Assembly: GCF_023078275.1 (NCBI RefSeq) | Contig: NC_062998.1 | Location: 16,443,916-16,507,915, forward strand | Direction of reading: 5' to 3' | Length of the DNA: 64,000 nucleotides | Source of the DNA: Leguminivora glycinivorella | Lineage: Eukaryota; Arthropoda; Insecta; Lepidoptera; Tortricidae | Shown here: positions 32,688-46,200 of the stretch, piece after piece | Layout: each line of letters starts with the position of its first letter | Numbering within the stretch: the first letter of the stretch is position 1 | Notes under the pieces: generated by a model | What the model saw: the letters and a program-made list of their open reading frames with translations, nothing else | What the model was told of the DNA's origin: nothing | The model's database searches: none | Program-made: the position numbers and the translations under genes

Positions 32688-33030
32688 AGGGGGCGTATTT
32701 TAGAATCTCGACCATTCGATTTCGTGAAATTCGTTCAATAATATCTCCACTACTAGCGATTTAAATTCTACTAACAGAATCGAAAACGAGTGGTCATTAC
32801 CACTGGGGGCCGATTTTTGAGTCTCACGCATTCGAATTCAGAAAATTGTGACTGAAAATAATAGGCAAGTCACCGTTTTCAACCGGTATTTTAGTGAAAG
32901 TGAGATTCAAAAATCGGCCCCCTGGTTTTAAAATTACTAGCCGTCCTTTTTCAAAAATAGCATTACGTCGTTTTCCACAGACTTTCGAACGGCGAATTCG
33001 TGCGTTCGAAATTCAAAAATTGATCCCCTG
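32688..33030. mobile_element. Outer CAGGGGGC palindromic MITE (interrupted)
   Basis: CAGGGGGCGTATTTTAGAAT at the left and AATTCAAAAATTGATCCCCTG-like end at the right are inverted relatives. The element is split by a younger relative at 32801-32926. Confidence 0.6.
32801..32926. mobile_element. Inner CTGGGGGCCGATTTTTGA palindromic MITE
   Basis: CACTGGGGGCCGATTTTTGA and its complement at TCAAAAATCGGCCCCCTGG pair over about 28 bp, with mirrored GACTGAAAATA and CACCGTTTTC blocks inside. Lies inside the outer, related but more diverged element. Confidence 0.75.
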
Positions 33031-35180
33031 CTCATAAAGTTATAATCTATTTGTTGGCACGTTGTCACTGGATCTGTGCATCATTACGACCTAGTCAAGG
33101 CTTGCAGTGGCGTCAACAGTCGCGTTCCGTACACAAATCATAAACGTTTGTTATAGACTACAGTTATGACTGCAAGAATTACGGGCACGTGGTCGGAGCT
33201 GTTATCCAGCGTCCTAGATTTAGCCCACGCTGGTGCTTCATATAACTTTTCATAGTCATAGTCATAATCGTTTAATGCAACCATAGTGTAGTGCCTACCG
33301 ATTTTAATAACTAGGTGCAGAAGTGTGCATGATCATACGTCCTCCGTTCATTTGCAGCTCGTTTTTCCCAAGTTTAATATACGCCGTAGAATCAGCCCGA
33401 CTCGTAGGATACCATTACTTAATTTACAATTGTTTATACATTTTGTCCTAACTGCGTTCGTTGTGTATAATAAATTAATTAATAATTCCGACTAAACTTA
33501 AAGGTAACAACAGAAAAACATAAACGTACTGGTGCGAGCATAGCGTTGAGTCAAACAAGTTTTGATAACATCTTAAAACTTGTATCTCCCTTTGAAAAAA
33601 TAAAAAAGGAGCGTAACGTGTAATTATCAAGAGATCACTGACCCTGCTTCTTAAGTCATAGGAAAACATAGAAATAATTGTGCCTACGCTATGAATAAAT
33701 ATACCTGTAGCTTCTAAGTAATTTTTATCCTCTAGTTTTGCTTCTCGGTTGCATCGTTGTAGAGACTTAGAGAACGTACCTACCTATCTAGTAAATATGA
33801 TTGACTGTTTCCTTCAACCTGTGGAATCAAAAGAACTGGCACGGCCAGTAAGGACAATATCTGTTTTCAACCCCGAAGGGAAAATAATTAAGTCTCGTTG
33901 GGTTAGTCCGATTCCCTCTGAATTAATTTATTCTGAACTACTACAAAACAAGTTGCAAAACTTTATGACATGTTTTTGGCGATTTTAAACACTTAGTATT
34001 ATCGAGGTTCCACTGTTACAGTATGGTCAAATTCCTCAGAGACGTAAATTATGTAATGTCCACACATTACAAACTTCGTAACGTGTGTGTCATTTTGATG
34101 TTCACGGGCAAATTAAATTCAGCACACGGTACGCGATACGCAAATGTATTATAAACACACGCTAGCGTTTAATTGTGCAATCAAGGAAGTTCAAATGAAA
34201 ATTTAAATAACATTTTAAATAAACAATTACCGTCTCTAATGCAACGTGTTCTGGACATTTTTTTATGGTTGTTTTTGTTTGGATGGATGGGATGATTCAG
34301 GGGACGTGAGCAGGTCCGAGAGTAGGTACACATTCAATAAGTTAGAAGCATTTCTTTCGTAGCATAATTTTAGAGTTTTTAAACATAACGTTAGTTTATT
34401 TTTTATGAAGCAAAATTTTAGTTTATTTGCGGCATTCGTGGTCACACTACACTACTTCTGTCAAGACTGACCTATTTTTTTTTAATTTATAATCAAATCA
34501 TGTGCTATCATGACGTTTGGAGGTATTAGTTTAGTTATCATTATTATTAATCAAAATTATAGTGTTGTAGACTGTCCATGGTTCTAATAAACTTGTTGCT
34601 AACAAAAAGTTCAAAACTGGATAAACATGGAAATCGTTTAATTTTAATGTGTTGGTCAATGATCCATTAACACCTAAGTAGAGTATGTTGGCTTACTCCT
34701 GCTCATGTCTCATGATAGTCATGAATAACCTCGTACACTGATTGAAAATAGATCAAAAGTGTATTCAATAATAGGTAAGCGAGTTGACTAAGTACGTTCC
34801 ATTTTCATTCAAATATTTGTTTATGAATAGTCCTTGAACCTCCAAGCTAATGTTCCCACATGTCAATATCGACATCGTTAACTTTATTTTATCTGTAGCT
34901 ACATATCTAATCATAATATTTGAACCTTAACGATATATTTTGGGTTAAAAAATATGTAGGTATTGGAGGTCAACACGATCTGAGACAATTATTCTGTCTG
35001 GACTGTTACTAAGTACGTCAACTTTCATTACCACCTCCATGAATTAAAGATGACTAAGGTTTCACTGGTTAAGTGATATTCGACTGTGGGATATGGGTTC
35101 AATTGCGGTGTGGGCTATGGGCTAACAACGAGTCATTGCAGTATCACGATTACGTCTTCTTTCGACCCCTTTTTTGCTAA

Positions 35181-35284
35181 GGCCCACTTGCACCAACCAC
35201 TAAACTCAGGGTTAGTGTATCATCTCATCTGTCAAATTCCATATAAAATGGTGGGTTAACCCACCTCGTTGGTGCAAGTGGCCC
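35181..35284. mobile_element. GGCCCACTTGCACCAAC MITE
   Basis: GGCCCACTTGCACCAAC at the left is mirrored by GTTGGTGCAAGTGGCCCC at the right, 104 bp in total, with an internal GGGTTAGTG / GGGTTAACCCAC pair. Confidence 0.8.
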
Positions 35285-35535
35285 CAAGAGTGGCACTAAA
35301 ACTTGAGCAGAAGTTCTTCTGCAGAAGCCAGGCGTAAGTTTATGTTTATGTAACTATGTACTTACCATTACACAGGTTCTAACGTATTTAGTTCTTTCAA
35401 ATTGTCGCTACGGTAGATTTTACGTACACTGCCAAAATTAACAAAATGTCTAGCATGTAGGTAACTGTCAGAGACTATTGAAACAATAATACGTAGTTAA
35501 TCTACGTAATTAGTATTGAGTCTAAACATAAATAA

Positions 35536-35623
35536 AGTTATCAAGCCGATAAAGTTTGTTTGTTCCTTTCCGACATATTGGTGTGATAGAAAAGGACAAA
35601 CGAACTTTATCGGCTTAATAACT
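35536..35623. repeat. 88 bp hairpin
   Basis: AGTTATCAAGCCGATAAAGT and its near-complement ACTTTATCGGCTTAATAACT flank further pairing (TTTGTTCCTTT / AAAGGACAAA). About 33 paired bases with one or two mismatches and a loop of roughly 22 nt. Confidence 0.8.
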
Positions 35624-36146
35624 TTTTATGAATAAGGGGGTAAAACATTAGATGTAGCCTAATTTCAGTAAATATAACAATGGCAAACCATAAAGTTTAC
35701 TGAAATGTAAAGAAGACTGGAAAACGCAAAAGGCGTCATATTCTTAGTATCAATGTTTTCATAAAATATTAGCGACAACTACGTATATTTGAGCAAACAA
35801 GGTAACGTTCCAATGTAGGCACGTATGTATCTACAGCTCAATAAGCATTGAAGGCGACAACTGGTCGTATCCCGGCCAATGGCAAAAATACTATTCATAT
35901 TAGTTTCGTATATGGATATTGGTTAGTAATGCACACTTCTACCAACAATGTGCTGTTTGCTTTTATGGCGAGGCGTAGGGCCGCGCGGCCAGGGCTAACC
36001 GCCTAGACGGCAGGCCTAATGGTGTGGTAGTTTATGTATTTAAATTAGTTCTGAGGAAGACTCGATGAACTAGCGGGCGGGACTAAAAAAATATGTTCTG
36101 CTGATTTCATCTTTATTGCACAATAAAAGTAGGTACACATGGCGGT

Positions 36147-36251
36147 CTTAGGCCGTTTTCACATTATCCGATCCGTAATCGGATGTCGGAAGGATTATGA
36201 TATCGGTCCGACATCCGATATCGGATCGGATAATTAGAAAACGCACTTAAG
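36147..36251. mobile_element. ATCCGATATCGGAT MITE, copy 2
   Basis: CCGTTTTCACATTATCCGAT at the left and ATCGGATAATTAGAAAACGC at the right, with GTCGGAAGG and TCGGTCCGACATCCGATATC inside. Confidence 0.75.
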
Positions 36252-37126
36252 GCATTCTCTATCAGTCAACCAATGGCTCTAATCTAAACAAAACATGGAG
36301 ATATCCTATGAATGTCCTAATCAATGACAATTTAATTTCTATACAATTGTATGACATTTATAATAAATTACAATGACTGCCTCACGACTTTTTTTTAATT
36401 TTGTCCTATTACTATTATATTCAACGCATAGTGAAGTAAAAAGGGCTGGAATTTTGATAGTTAGATTAAATATGTGTGGTATTGTAGGCACATACTATTA
36501 TACCTGCAGAGCGCTCATGATGCTTGAAACACAGGAAGATGAAATAGCCACGAACAATTAAACTCAGGGCGTATTCAAAAACGTCAAAATTAACAACGCG
36601 GAAAATGCGCGGAAATTAGATTTCTCATTTCCTAAACTGTCACGCGAGCGACGTCGCATGATGGCGCTCGCCGGGATGATGGAACGCATTCGGAGCGTGA
36701 ACCCTGTACTAATTAGAATAATTCACGTCCCGCTACTATTGTAGTAGTATTCTACTAGTACCTATTCGGCCATTAGCCACTCATTACACTAGACGGCTGA
36801 ATTATCGCCGAGTCACCGACGCTCTTTGTTGTCCACACAACGAGCTCGCGGCCGAATTCACTGAATAATGTTAATCGTCGGAACAAACGAATGTTATCTG
36901 ATTTACTAAACTAGCGAACTATGTCGTAAGCCTTTCGAGTAATGAAGGGGCGTCGAGATTCATACTTATCAGCGTATTCGATCATAAACTAATTTACGCG
37001 TTTCCTGCATAAACAGAGCATATCATTAACAACGTCCACATTTTTTTGAAAGCTCCGCTGGATCCACGCGTTGTGTTTATAGACCATTTAACAAAGATAA
37101 ATTGTAACATGTTTTATTTTTTACAG

Positions 37127-37225
37127 AATAAACCATCATGGGTGAATTGGGTGCAAAGCTTGGATTGGACGAGTTGGCGGGAGGAGCAGCAAGTATCAGC
37201 AAGGCTCTCTTGGCAGAGTTCATAG
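37127..37225 (+). CDS. Prip: Prip exon with start codon
   Basis: Acceptor TTTTTTACAG ends at 37126, 11 nt of 5' UTR, ATG at 37138-37140, donor GTATGT at 37226. It encodes MGELGAKLGLDELAGGAASI then SKALLAEFI, ending in phase 1 within the first transmembrane helix (AEF motif). Confidence 0.88.
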   Translation, partial: NKPSWVNWVQSLDWTSWREEQQVSARLSWQSS

Positions 37226-40200
37226 GTATGTAAACATAAATTCAAATATAATATTATAGATTGATTAAATTAGATTGATATCTATACCTAGATATTTTTC
37301 TGGCACGAACGTCAAGTTGTAAGTGATTGACAAAATAAAAACATCGACAATCCTTTTATCGATAAATTAACCTTACATAAGGTATTACCCCTAATATTAA
37401 CCTCTAAAATCTTGAATAATAATGCAAGAACTTATGTAAATTATTAAAAATACGGTTCGTTTTATTAAGCTTAAGGCATTATGTCCACCATTTGTACTTA
37501 TTTTTTTATGTGCAATAAAGAATAAATAAATAAATAAATAAATAATTATTGTCCATTTATTTTCAAACATATGACATTTGTAGAGGTATAAACCATTAAT
37601 GTTATATACACCTAAATTCAAGCCTATATTCCCTAAACGGGGTAGGCAGAGCACATAAAACTACTCAAGATCCAGAGCATAATTATAATAATTAATTAAT
37701 GACATATTATAATGTAAGGTATCGGAAGGAAGTCACTAGTGTCAGCTGTCATTGTTCATTTATAAAAATATGAAAAGGTAATGATAACTTTACAACTGAA
37801 AAAAAGTAAAATAAACTTGGTGGTCAGTAAGCATTCCAATCCTACTTTACTTCGTGGATGTTTCACGAGTGTTTCTGATGCTACATTTTTTATATTTTTC
37901 TTGGAGATCCTTGTTGTTGCAAGTAGGTACTAACTCTGTCTAATACTGTGTGATGTGTGATTCTTAATTTCATAGTCGTAGAACTGGTAGAATTACCAAA
38001 ATAGAATGTAGGTATTTGGAACGGCCTTATACGCGACCATTTGTAATATTTTATGGAGGCACTTATAATCCCATCCTGGCACATCACAATCTACATTGTA
38101 AGTAGATATAGTGATATTGACCTACTTACTAGTTATCGGAATAGCGTGAAATTTCCCATGCGTGTGTCTCGATGATAATGGACAATCTATAAAAAGCTAC
38201 CTTGCGTACTAAGTGCCTCCCTAAATGACTTTGTTAGAGTAGTTTTTTACAATTATATGTTTTTGGTGGTTTAAAATAATTGAAGACTAATATAAAATAA
38301 TTTTATATCAATTAGATGATATTGTAGTAGTTACAGTCGGCACCATACTTAAAGTAGAGCTTAAAGCAACGTGCAAAAAATTTCGAAATGCCAAACGCCA
38401 ATAAAAAAAAATAGTTACTTACGTTTCTCTTCAGTTCTGTTTTTCTTTACATTAAGTATGAACCTAATTACATAATTTAGTTATATACCCGTATGATAAT
38501 TATTTACATACTTACATATAGGAGATAGGTAGGTTAAAATGATATACCTATATTATATGTGTATCGATGCGACTGTACCAAATCCATAGGTCTCATATGT
38601 AGGAATGCCATTCCTATACCTATTTGATAAAATGCTTTTCGGTCAGGTACTGTGTTTGCTTCATGAAGTTTAGATTTGTGTATGATGATATGATCTAGAT
38701 GTGCTTTGTGCAGGAAACCTGATCCTCAACCTGTTCGGCTGCGGCGCCTGCGTAAACATCGCGAACTCCAACGCTGCTACGGACATCGTACTCATCGCGC
38801 TCGCCTTCGGTCTGGCCGTCTTCGCCATCGTCTCAGTGAGTACTACCTAAACCTACCTATTACTGTAAAAGCGAGATCAGCCAACGTTTAGCTAGCTCTC
38901 TCCCTATCGCTCTTCGGTAGTGCCGTGACAGAGCAGCATCAACGGGATACCTTGCCACAGTGTCAATCTGCTTTTACTCTCCAATTTACGCACGCAGGTA
39001 ATGGATTTCCAACCCACCTCGTATAATAAAACCGTTATTTGCTCACGTCGATTTTACTTTACCATAGTTACACCCACTTTTATTGTTGTTTCCAATAATC
39101 GCGTAGTTTTGTCAACGCATCAACGCGAACGCAATCAATGCACGAGAAAAGTCACACCTTTTACACGGGGTCGTATTCGACTTTTGCTTTTGGTACCTCG
39201 TGATATCGGATACTTAATCAGTCAGTTTTGGGACGATACGATAACCTTTTGAAGTCACCTACCTCCTTTGACATAGGTACTGGACTTCAATATATTGGCC
39301 AAAACATCACTGAACTTGAAGCCTCGATCTCACTTATGAAGCACCTAAGTGGCGATAAGAGTGCCATCGGCAGAGTGCTCTGGTCGATTATTCTGTACTT
39401 ATTAGAGCGATTTCATATTATCCAATTCGATATCGGATGAGGAAGTAAGTCAAAGAGCGCCATTTATGTATAGGATATCAGTCTTACATCCGATACTGGA
39501 TCGGTTAATGTGAAAACGCTCCAGTGGCCAATACTCAGCTTATAGAGCACTCTTTCGCCACTTTAGATGATGCGTCTGATTAAGGCATTTGTTATAACTA
39601 TTTACGTTCAAAATAAGGGGAACCAATAGCCACCACGCAGCTATATTACGAACGTTAGTTCAAATAGTCGAATAGTGGTAACCAACAAATGCTGCAATCT
39701 TGTCAAGATTTGAATTTAAAAGAAAACAAGTTTGCTTTTTTTACTGGGAAAGAGTAGTCAGTCAACATTTGGGTCTTACCGACCAGTACAAATAACGGAG
39801 CCAAGTAACATAGAAGTATGCGCACTATGCGACATCGCTTAGTATCTGGCAATGAGCCCTAGCCATTTATCAACTACATAGTTACCTACTCGGATAATAA
39901 ATAGTAGATTATTATCCACTGTTTGTATACAACTAGGCTACCTATTAGATAGGTATTCAGAAAGAGTAGCTAAGTAACATAGGTACTAGTGGTGAGATTT
40001 CATCTTAACACTATTTTCAATTTGGAAATATCAAGTAGTGTGACTTTATAAAGCGAAACCTTCGTGGAGAATATAACTCGTTGAATTTCATTAATCAACT
40101 ACATAATATATAACGCCAATATTAAAACACCCATAATAACGTCTCGTGAAAACCAATCGATCAAAAATTATCAACAACATCATGGATAAGATAATAAAAT

Positions 40201-43200
40201 CCATGTTTTATTAATTTGCTGAACGGAGCCACTCCCGGCGACATTTGCTAATGTTCAACAGTAACCGCAAACAGATGTAGATAACATTTACTCTCTCTGA
40301 AGCATCTGATTTAGCTCTGCTTGCTTTACTCGTATATCTTTGCACAGGGCGCTATGTAAGTATGTAAGCTTAGGAGATATTTGTGTTGACTTAAGTGTGT
40401 ACACTTGTACAGTAGTTTTATGCCTCTGCTACAAGCTTGCCTGGCATTGCTGTAAGTCATTGCCATGCCATTGCATTCTGTTCTGTTGTATTTCCCTTGC
40501 GATATGACATGGGGTTCTTCAAGGAGCAGGGATCTTGCGTTATCCAAGGTTGGCGACGATGTCTCTAATGTTGAATGAGTTCATTGCGTAATTTTAGATG
40601 TAGTTGTTTTTATACTTTACCTTCGAGTACCGTGATTGTCCACGGCCACACCAAGTTTTACCGCGATGAAGTAAGGGAGTAAATATAATAAGAAGATGGC
40701 GTCACTTTTAAATGGCCGTGGGTGGTAGTTGACGTCCACGATTTGGCTTTAACATTCATTCAAACTAAAAGCGTGTGCCATCGTTGTTTACCTACAGTAA
40801 AGTATTCATGCAACCAAACCTGATACACAAACTGGTTTATCATATAACCTGCCTTATAGATGGCGTCCTATTCTACCTCTATATCATATTTTTGTCGTTT
40901 TTTACATTAGGGTGATGTCACTTCACAACAAAACCAGGTGCCGTAGCCGAATGGCATTTCTGCGACGCGAAACGAAAACGAAACGCCGCGAAAGGTAGTC
41001 TGGCTCTGTAGCGCCAATACGCACGAGCGATACAGTTTCGTGAGCGTTTGTGACATTCGGCCCAGTGGCCAAGAGTACAGTCACGATCTGTGGGGTATCA
41101 TAGTTTTTCCTCTCTATCGCTCTTCCGTATTGCGCTCGTAGCCTAGCGGTAAGTGCGTGCGACTTTCGTTCCGGAGGTCGCGAGTTCGAACCCCGGCTCG
41201 CACCAATGAGTTTTTCGGAACTTGTGTGCGAAATGTCATTTGATATTTGCCAGTCGCTTTTCGGTGAAGGAAAACATCGTGAGGAAACTGGACTAATTCC
41301 AATAAGGTCTAGTTACCCTTCGGGTTGAAAGGTCAGAATAAGGTCAGATGGCAGTCGCTTTCGTAAAAACTAGTGCCTACGCCAAATCTTGGGATTAGTT
41401 GTCAAAGCGGACCCCAGGCTCCGATGAGCCGTGAGCGTGACAAATGCCGAGATAACGCAAGGAGGATGATGATCGCTCTTCCGTATTGGTGCGACACAGA
41501 CAGTTGGGTATCTTTGGCCGCGTAGCGTGGCGTGAACGATTGTGCTCTTGGCTACTAAACTAAATTCATGTGTATTTTCTTGATTCTTCCTCTTTTTTTG
41601 AGGCCATGCTTAAAGCATTGAAACAAATATCACCATCGATGATAGCTTTATCTTTCGCATGTTGGTAATAACCCTGATGATATTCTGTGCAGGCGATAGG
41701 TCACGTTTCGGGAGGACATGTGAACCCGGCGGTGACGGCAGGGCTCGCGTCGGCAGGCCGCGTGAAGCCTGTGCGCGCGATACTGTACGTGATCGCGCAG
41801 TGCGCGGGCGCCGCCGCCGGCTCCGGGCTGCTGAAGGCGCTCACGCCGGAGCGCGCCGCGGGCAAGCTCGGGGTCACTGGCCTCGGCACCGACGTTACTC
41901 CGCTTCAGGGCTTCGGCATCGAGTTCTTCCTAGGCTTCATTCTCGTCTTCGTTGTATGTGGAGTAAGTACCCGTTGTAATGTTACTTGTTATGCTGTAAG
42001 TCGTCGTTCCAGAAAACACAAAATCAATTTTCACCGCGGAACTGTTTTAGTATCGTTTAAATTTTAATGATGATGGTTATGACCTTTTCATTTCGTTTTA
42101 AGTAAATTTAATTGACTACGTAATGGTTTTTTCAACTCAATCTATTTATCGTGTCCAACAATTAGTCACGAACACGGATTATTTATATTTAGACACTGCA
42201 GTCATAATAGGTACCTAGATACGATGCGACAATACAACTGCGACCTCCAAAAATGAAATAATTTAGTATATTTATTTACTTAAGTACTCCTTGTATTTGG
42301 TTTTTGCTTAATTCGGAATAAGTAGGTATGTGTGTTTTGAATTGGACACATTGGCATATTGTATGAAATTGGTACCTAATTAATAAATACTTATAGTTTG
42401 ACGTAAAATGTCGTACATATGGTTCTCTAATGTTGCGATTAATTAGCTCATGTGCCTTCTAATTAGGTACTTATATAATTTAAAAAATACATAGGGATTT
42501 ATGTAAAGCCTGACCAGAAATATATCTATGACTATTGTCAGGAGGGCGCTGTTGTTCTGATGTACGGGGTGACAGTTCAGTTTAGTATGAAGAAAATAGT
42601 TCTTATGAAATTCCGCAACATGGCGCGTAGTCATATATTTCTGGAGAGGCCTTAGATATTTAAAATAATTATAGTAACAACTGTATAATGCCGTAACATT
42701 AATCTGTATTGATTTTATTGGTGAAAAAATCCACAACCAAATTACGGGCTCAATGACAAAACGTTATCTACCAGCAGGTAATTATTCAATGTCGCATCCT
42801 CGCGCCTGCGGGCCACGTGCCTTTGAAAATACCACCTAATGGTTATAATGATATAATAACGTCTACGTCACGCGATGAGTACCTACTCTGCCTATTCAAT
42901 ATTTTTTTTATAAAACACCATCGTGGGCCGCGGCATGGTTTTTTTACTTCTTCGATCTACGCACACTACCACATGAATTATTAGAACTGTAGAAGGGATT
43001 CGGAAAAAAATACCCAGTTGACCTTCAAAAGTTTAACAGCCGAGACACGCACAAATTTGAATTTGTTTTTTACATTCCTAATACCTAATTAACTCTGGAA
43101 CGTTAAGCGTCAGTTTAATACTACTTTATCAGCAGATAAGGAGGAATGGGCGCAAGAAACTTTATATGGAGAGTTAACTTTTCGCACCTAAGCTTTTTAA

Positions 43201-46200
43201 ATGTGCCTTGAATTTGCATTTAATCTGAGTATAACAAGTAAATTACAGGGTGTTTAATTAATTAGTCCCCTGAATCCATTTACGTGGTGAATAATTATAC
43301 ATTTATACATATTCGTAGATAGGGATCATCCATTAATTACATCACACCTAGAGGGGGGGGGGAGGGGGTCCACAAAATGTGACATGTTGTGACAGGGGGA
43401 GGGAGGAGTTCGAATGTTTGTGAGTCACATACAAAATATTTGCAATATCTAAGTCAAAATCTATTTCAACTGAACCTCTGTGATAAAAATACAGAGTTGG
43501 CAACAGCTCAAGAAGATCAAGTTGGCTTAGTAGAAACTGTACAGAGTATAGCAGTTTTTGGTGGTGCAGCCGATGACCGCCTCGCACTGAAGCTATAAGA
43601 AGCTGCAAAACCTTGGACGACTTACAGGCCGAATTGATTATACGAGGATACCACATCAGTAGATCTGGGTTGTACTTAAGACTCCTTCCCAGGCGAGTTA
43701 ACACAGAAGAAGGAAAAAGACATGTCGTAACAGTCCCTGAAAAACTATGCAGACCGGACACTACGCTTCATGCAAATGCAAAACACATGGATGGCAAATT
43801 CTGTACAGCTACCTGTACTATAAGAAACCTAGAGTCTCTAGCATCAATATTGGGTCCTGGGCAAGTTTTCTTTTTATCAATGGATGATAAGGCACGCGTG
43901 CCCTTGGGAATAACAGCTGCCCACGCTCAGGCACCTATATTGATGCACCTGGATTACCGGGTAACATTACCGAACCATGATTTTGTAGTAGCTGAAAGGC
44001 ATAAGCTTATCCCTTCAGTGTACGCCAGCATCGTTATAAAGAAGGGCGGAGAAGGAAAGCCAGAATCAGTGACACACTCCAGGCCTACATACGTATCAAT
44101 TCGAAGTGGCAAGCATTCTTCATCGAATGCAGAGACTCACGCCACCAATGTGCATAAACTGTCAAATCTACCTGCATTCGAAAACTTAATGAGAACTTGA
44201 GATGGTTTTGCGAAGCCCGTATTTGTTTTTACTTGTGACGGCGGACCCGACGAAAACCCGAGATATGAAAGAGTGATAATTTCAGCAATTCAGCATTTCA
44301 AAGATTTTGATCTGGATGCTATATACATAGCTACTGATTCTCCAGGTAGAATTGCTTTCAATCGAGTAGAAAGGCGAATGGCACCTCTCAATCGTGAACT
44401 GACAGGTGTTATCCTGAAACATGACTGAAATTTACTTAGCCAACATTTGGAGCGAATTGGTTATTGACAACTTTCCTGTTATCGCCGAATACATTTCACC
44501 AACAATCACCAATTTGGACATTGAACAGGCCAAATTGCTTAAAAATTACGCTACTTGGTACGCAATTCACGTCCGTGAATCTCAATATCTGTTACAGATA
44601 GTGAAATGCGACGTTGCGGCATGTTGCGGTGTTATTAAGACAAGGGTTTTTACCACCACCTGTTTTGATAAAACAGACGGCAGAAGGGTATGGAACTGTA
44701 GGAACCGATGACACCGATGCTAAATTCGCCCCACTGTTATTGCAGTTGTCTTTGGATCTACGAGCGTCATCACTTTTCAAGCAGGTTCCGTACGATACAT
44801 ATTGGCCCAAGTTTATAAGCGTACCTGTTCAAACGGTCTTTTGACATATGTGGCTTGTATCTGGCATCATACAAACCACACCTTCACATGAAGCAGGTAC
44901 ATAAAAAAAAAGAAACTATCCCTAGCTCCGAAAATCCGGCCTCAAAGAATTGCGGCTAGACGGGCCAGGGAAATGCTTCGCTTGATTAAAAAAATTGACG
45001 ACCGGTCTGGCTCAGTCGGTAGTGTCCCTGCCAGCTAAGCCGCGGTCCTGGGTTCGAATCCCGGTAAGGGCATTTATTTGTGTGATGAGCACAGATATTT
45101 GTTCCTGAGTCATGGATGTTCTCTATGTATATAAGTATATAAATGTATATTTAAGTATGTATATCGTCGCTTAGCACCAATAGTACAAGCTTTGCTTAGT
45201 TTGGGGCTAAGTTGATCTGTGTAAGGTGTCCCCAATATAAAAAAAAAATGACGCATTGTGGTACGACGAAGGAGATGTGGACTCTAATAATGTCCCAGAA
45301 TCTGTCGAGAGTGTGACAATCATTGAATCATCCCTGACATGCCAGTCATCCACAACATGAAAGAATGGATGCAAAACCCTTGGACGGAGGAAGAGTGAGT
45401 GTTGAATTTTTTTAATATTGTTGATTTTCTCATTTTCTGTTCGTTAATTTTATAAATCATTTTAAGCAATCCCAATATAAAGTTACTTTCAAAGTGTTTT
45501 GTGATTTTTACCTTCTTAAACTAAGAATCTAAATGTGACGTCACACTAGGGGGGAGGGGTGTAGTTTAGTGTGACGACGTGTGACAAGGGGGGAGGGAGG
45601 GGTCAAAAAATCATGAAATTGGTGTGACGTAATTAATGGATGATCCCATATAGGTAATTCTTACTGTGATTAACTAAAAAGACAAAACAATTGGTTGATT
45701 TCGGGATGGGACCCATAAATCGAAGTTGTTCGGTATGACCTTTATATTCACCTCATAAATTATTCCAGGTGATTACTGACTAATTTAACACCCTGTATAG
45801 ATAAACAATACAACTTCCGTCCGATTTGTTGCTGAGTCACCAAAAAACAATTTTGGGATGTTAACTACATACATAATTATAATATATCAAATGTGAACTA
45901 AATCTGGTCCAAGGCTCTCACATCTCGAATGTTTTTAATTACTTTATTTTTATTATACATCTGATACGGGCGAAACTCTTAATGGTGGCTAGTAAAGGAC
46001 ATAGTCAAGATATATAATTAGATAATTTTAACTGAACTGAACTGAAATTATTATTTATCCATACAAAATAATCCGACCCGCAATGTGCCTCATACATATG
46101 AACATTAACAGGCTATGTATGTAGTGTTTTTTAATCGTTCGTTGACAGTTACATTTAATAGCTTATATCGCGTATGTTATGTCATAAACAGTCATCGTAA

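Larger units (their letters stand above)
12365..37126. other. 25 kb region with no supportable protein gene
   Basis: Apart from the likely 3' UTR of the upstream gene and the repeats listed separately, I see no exon with convincing splice sites and coding pattern. The stretches 13937-15337, 15931-18262, 18455-19814, 22911-23440, 23972-25730, 29256-30933, 33031-35180 and 36252-37126 hold only AT-rich sequence with scattered TAGGTA-type short repeats. Somewhat GC-rich islands near 18050-18120, 19485-19560, 28640-28740 and 36630-36720 could include a non-coding first exon or promoter of Prip, but nothing in them decides it. Confidence 0.5.
43322..45647 (+). mobile_element. 2.3 kb DDE-type DNA transposon, inactivated
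   Basis: The terminal inverted repeats GGGATCATCCATTAATTAC(A)TCACACC and mirror image at 45621-45647 are 27 bp with one mismatch. Each has a G-run and a GTGTGAC motif just inside. ATA flanks both sides, possibly a short target duplication. The interior encodes a transposase broken by a frameshift and stop codons, and a SINE sits in its 3' part. Located in Prip intron 3, same strand. Confidence 0.85.

Noticed and set aside
41659..41979. 106-residue plus-strand frame overlapping Prip exon 3
   Set aside because: It is the +1 frame of the true exon, Arg/Gly-rich as expected from GC-rich codons, with no family resemblance.
45002..45075. tRNA gene suggested by A and B box motifs
   Set aside because: The motifs are followed by a SINE body and A-rich tail and interrupt a transposase, so they are the SINE promoter. 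The same holds for 41138-41210.
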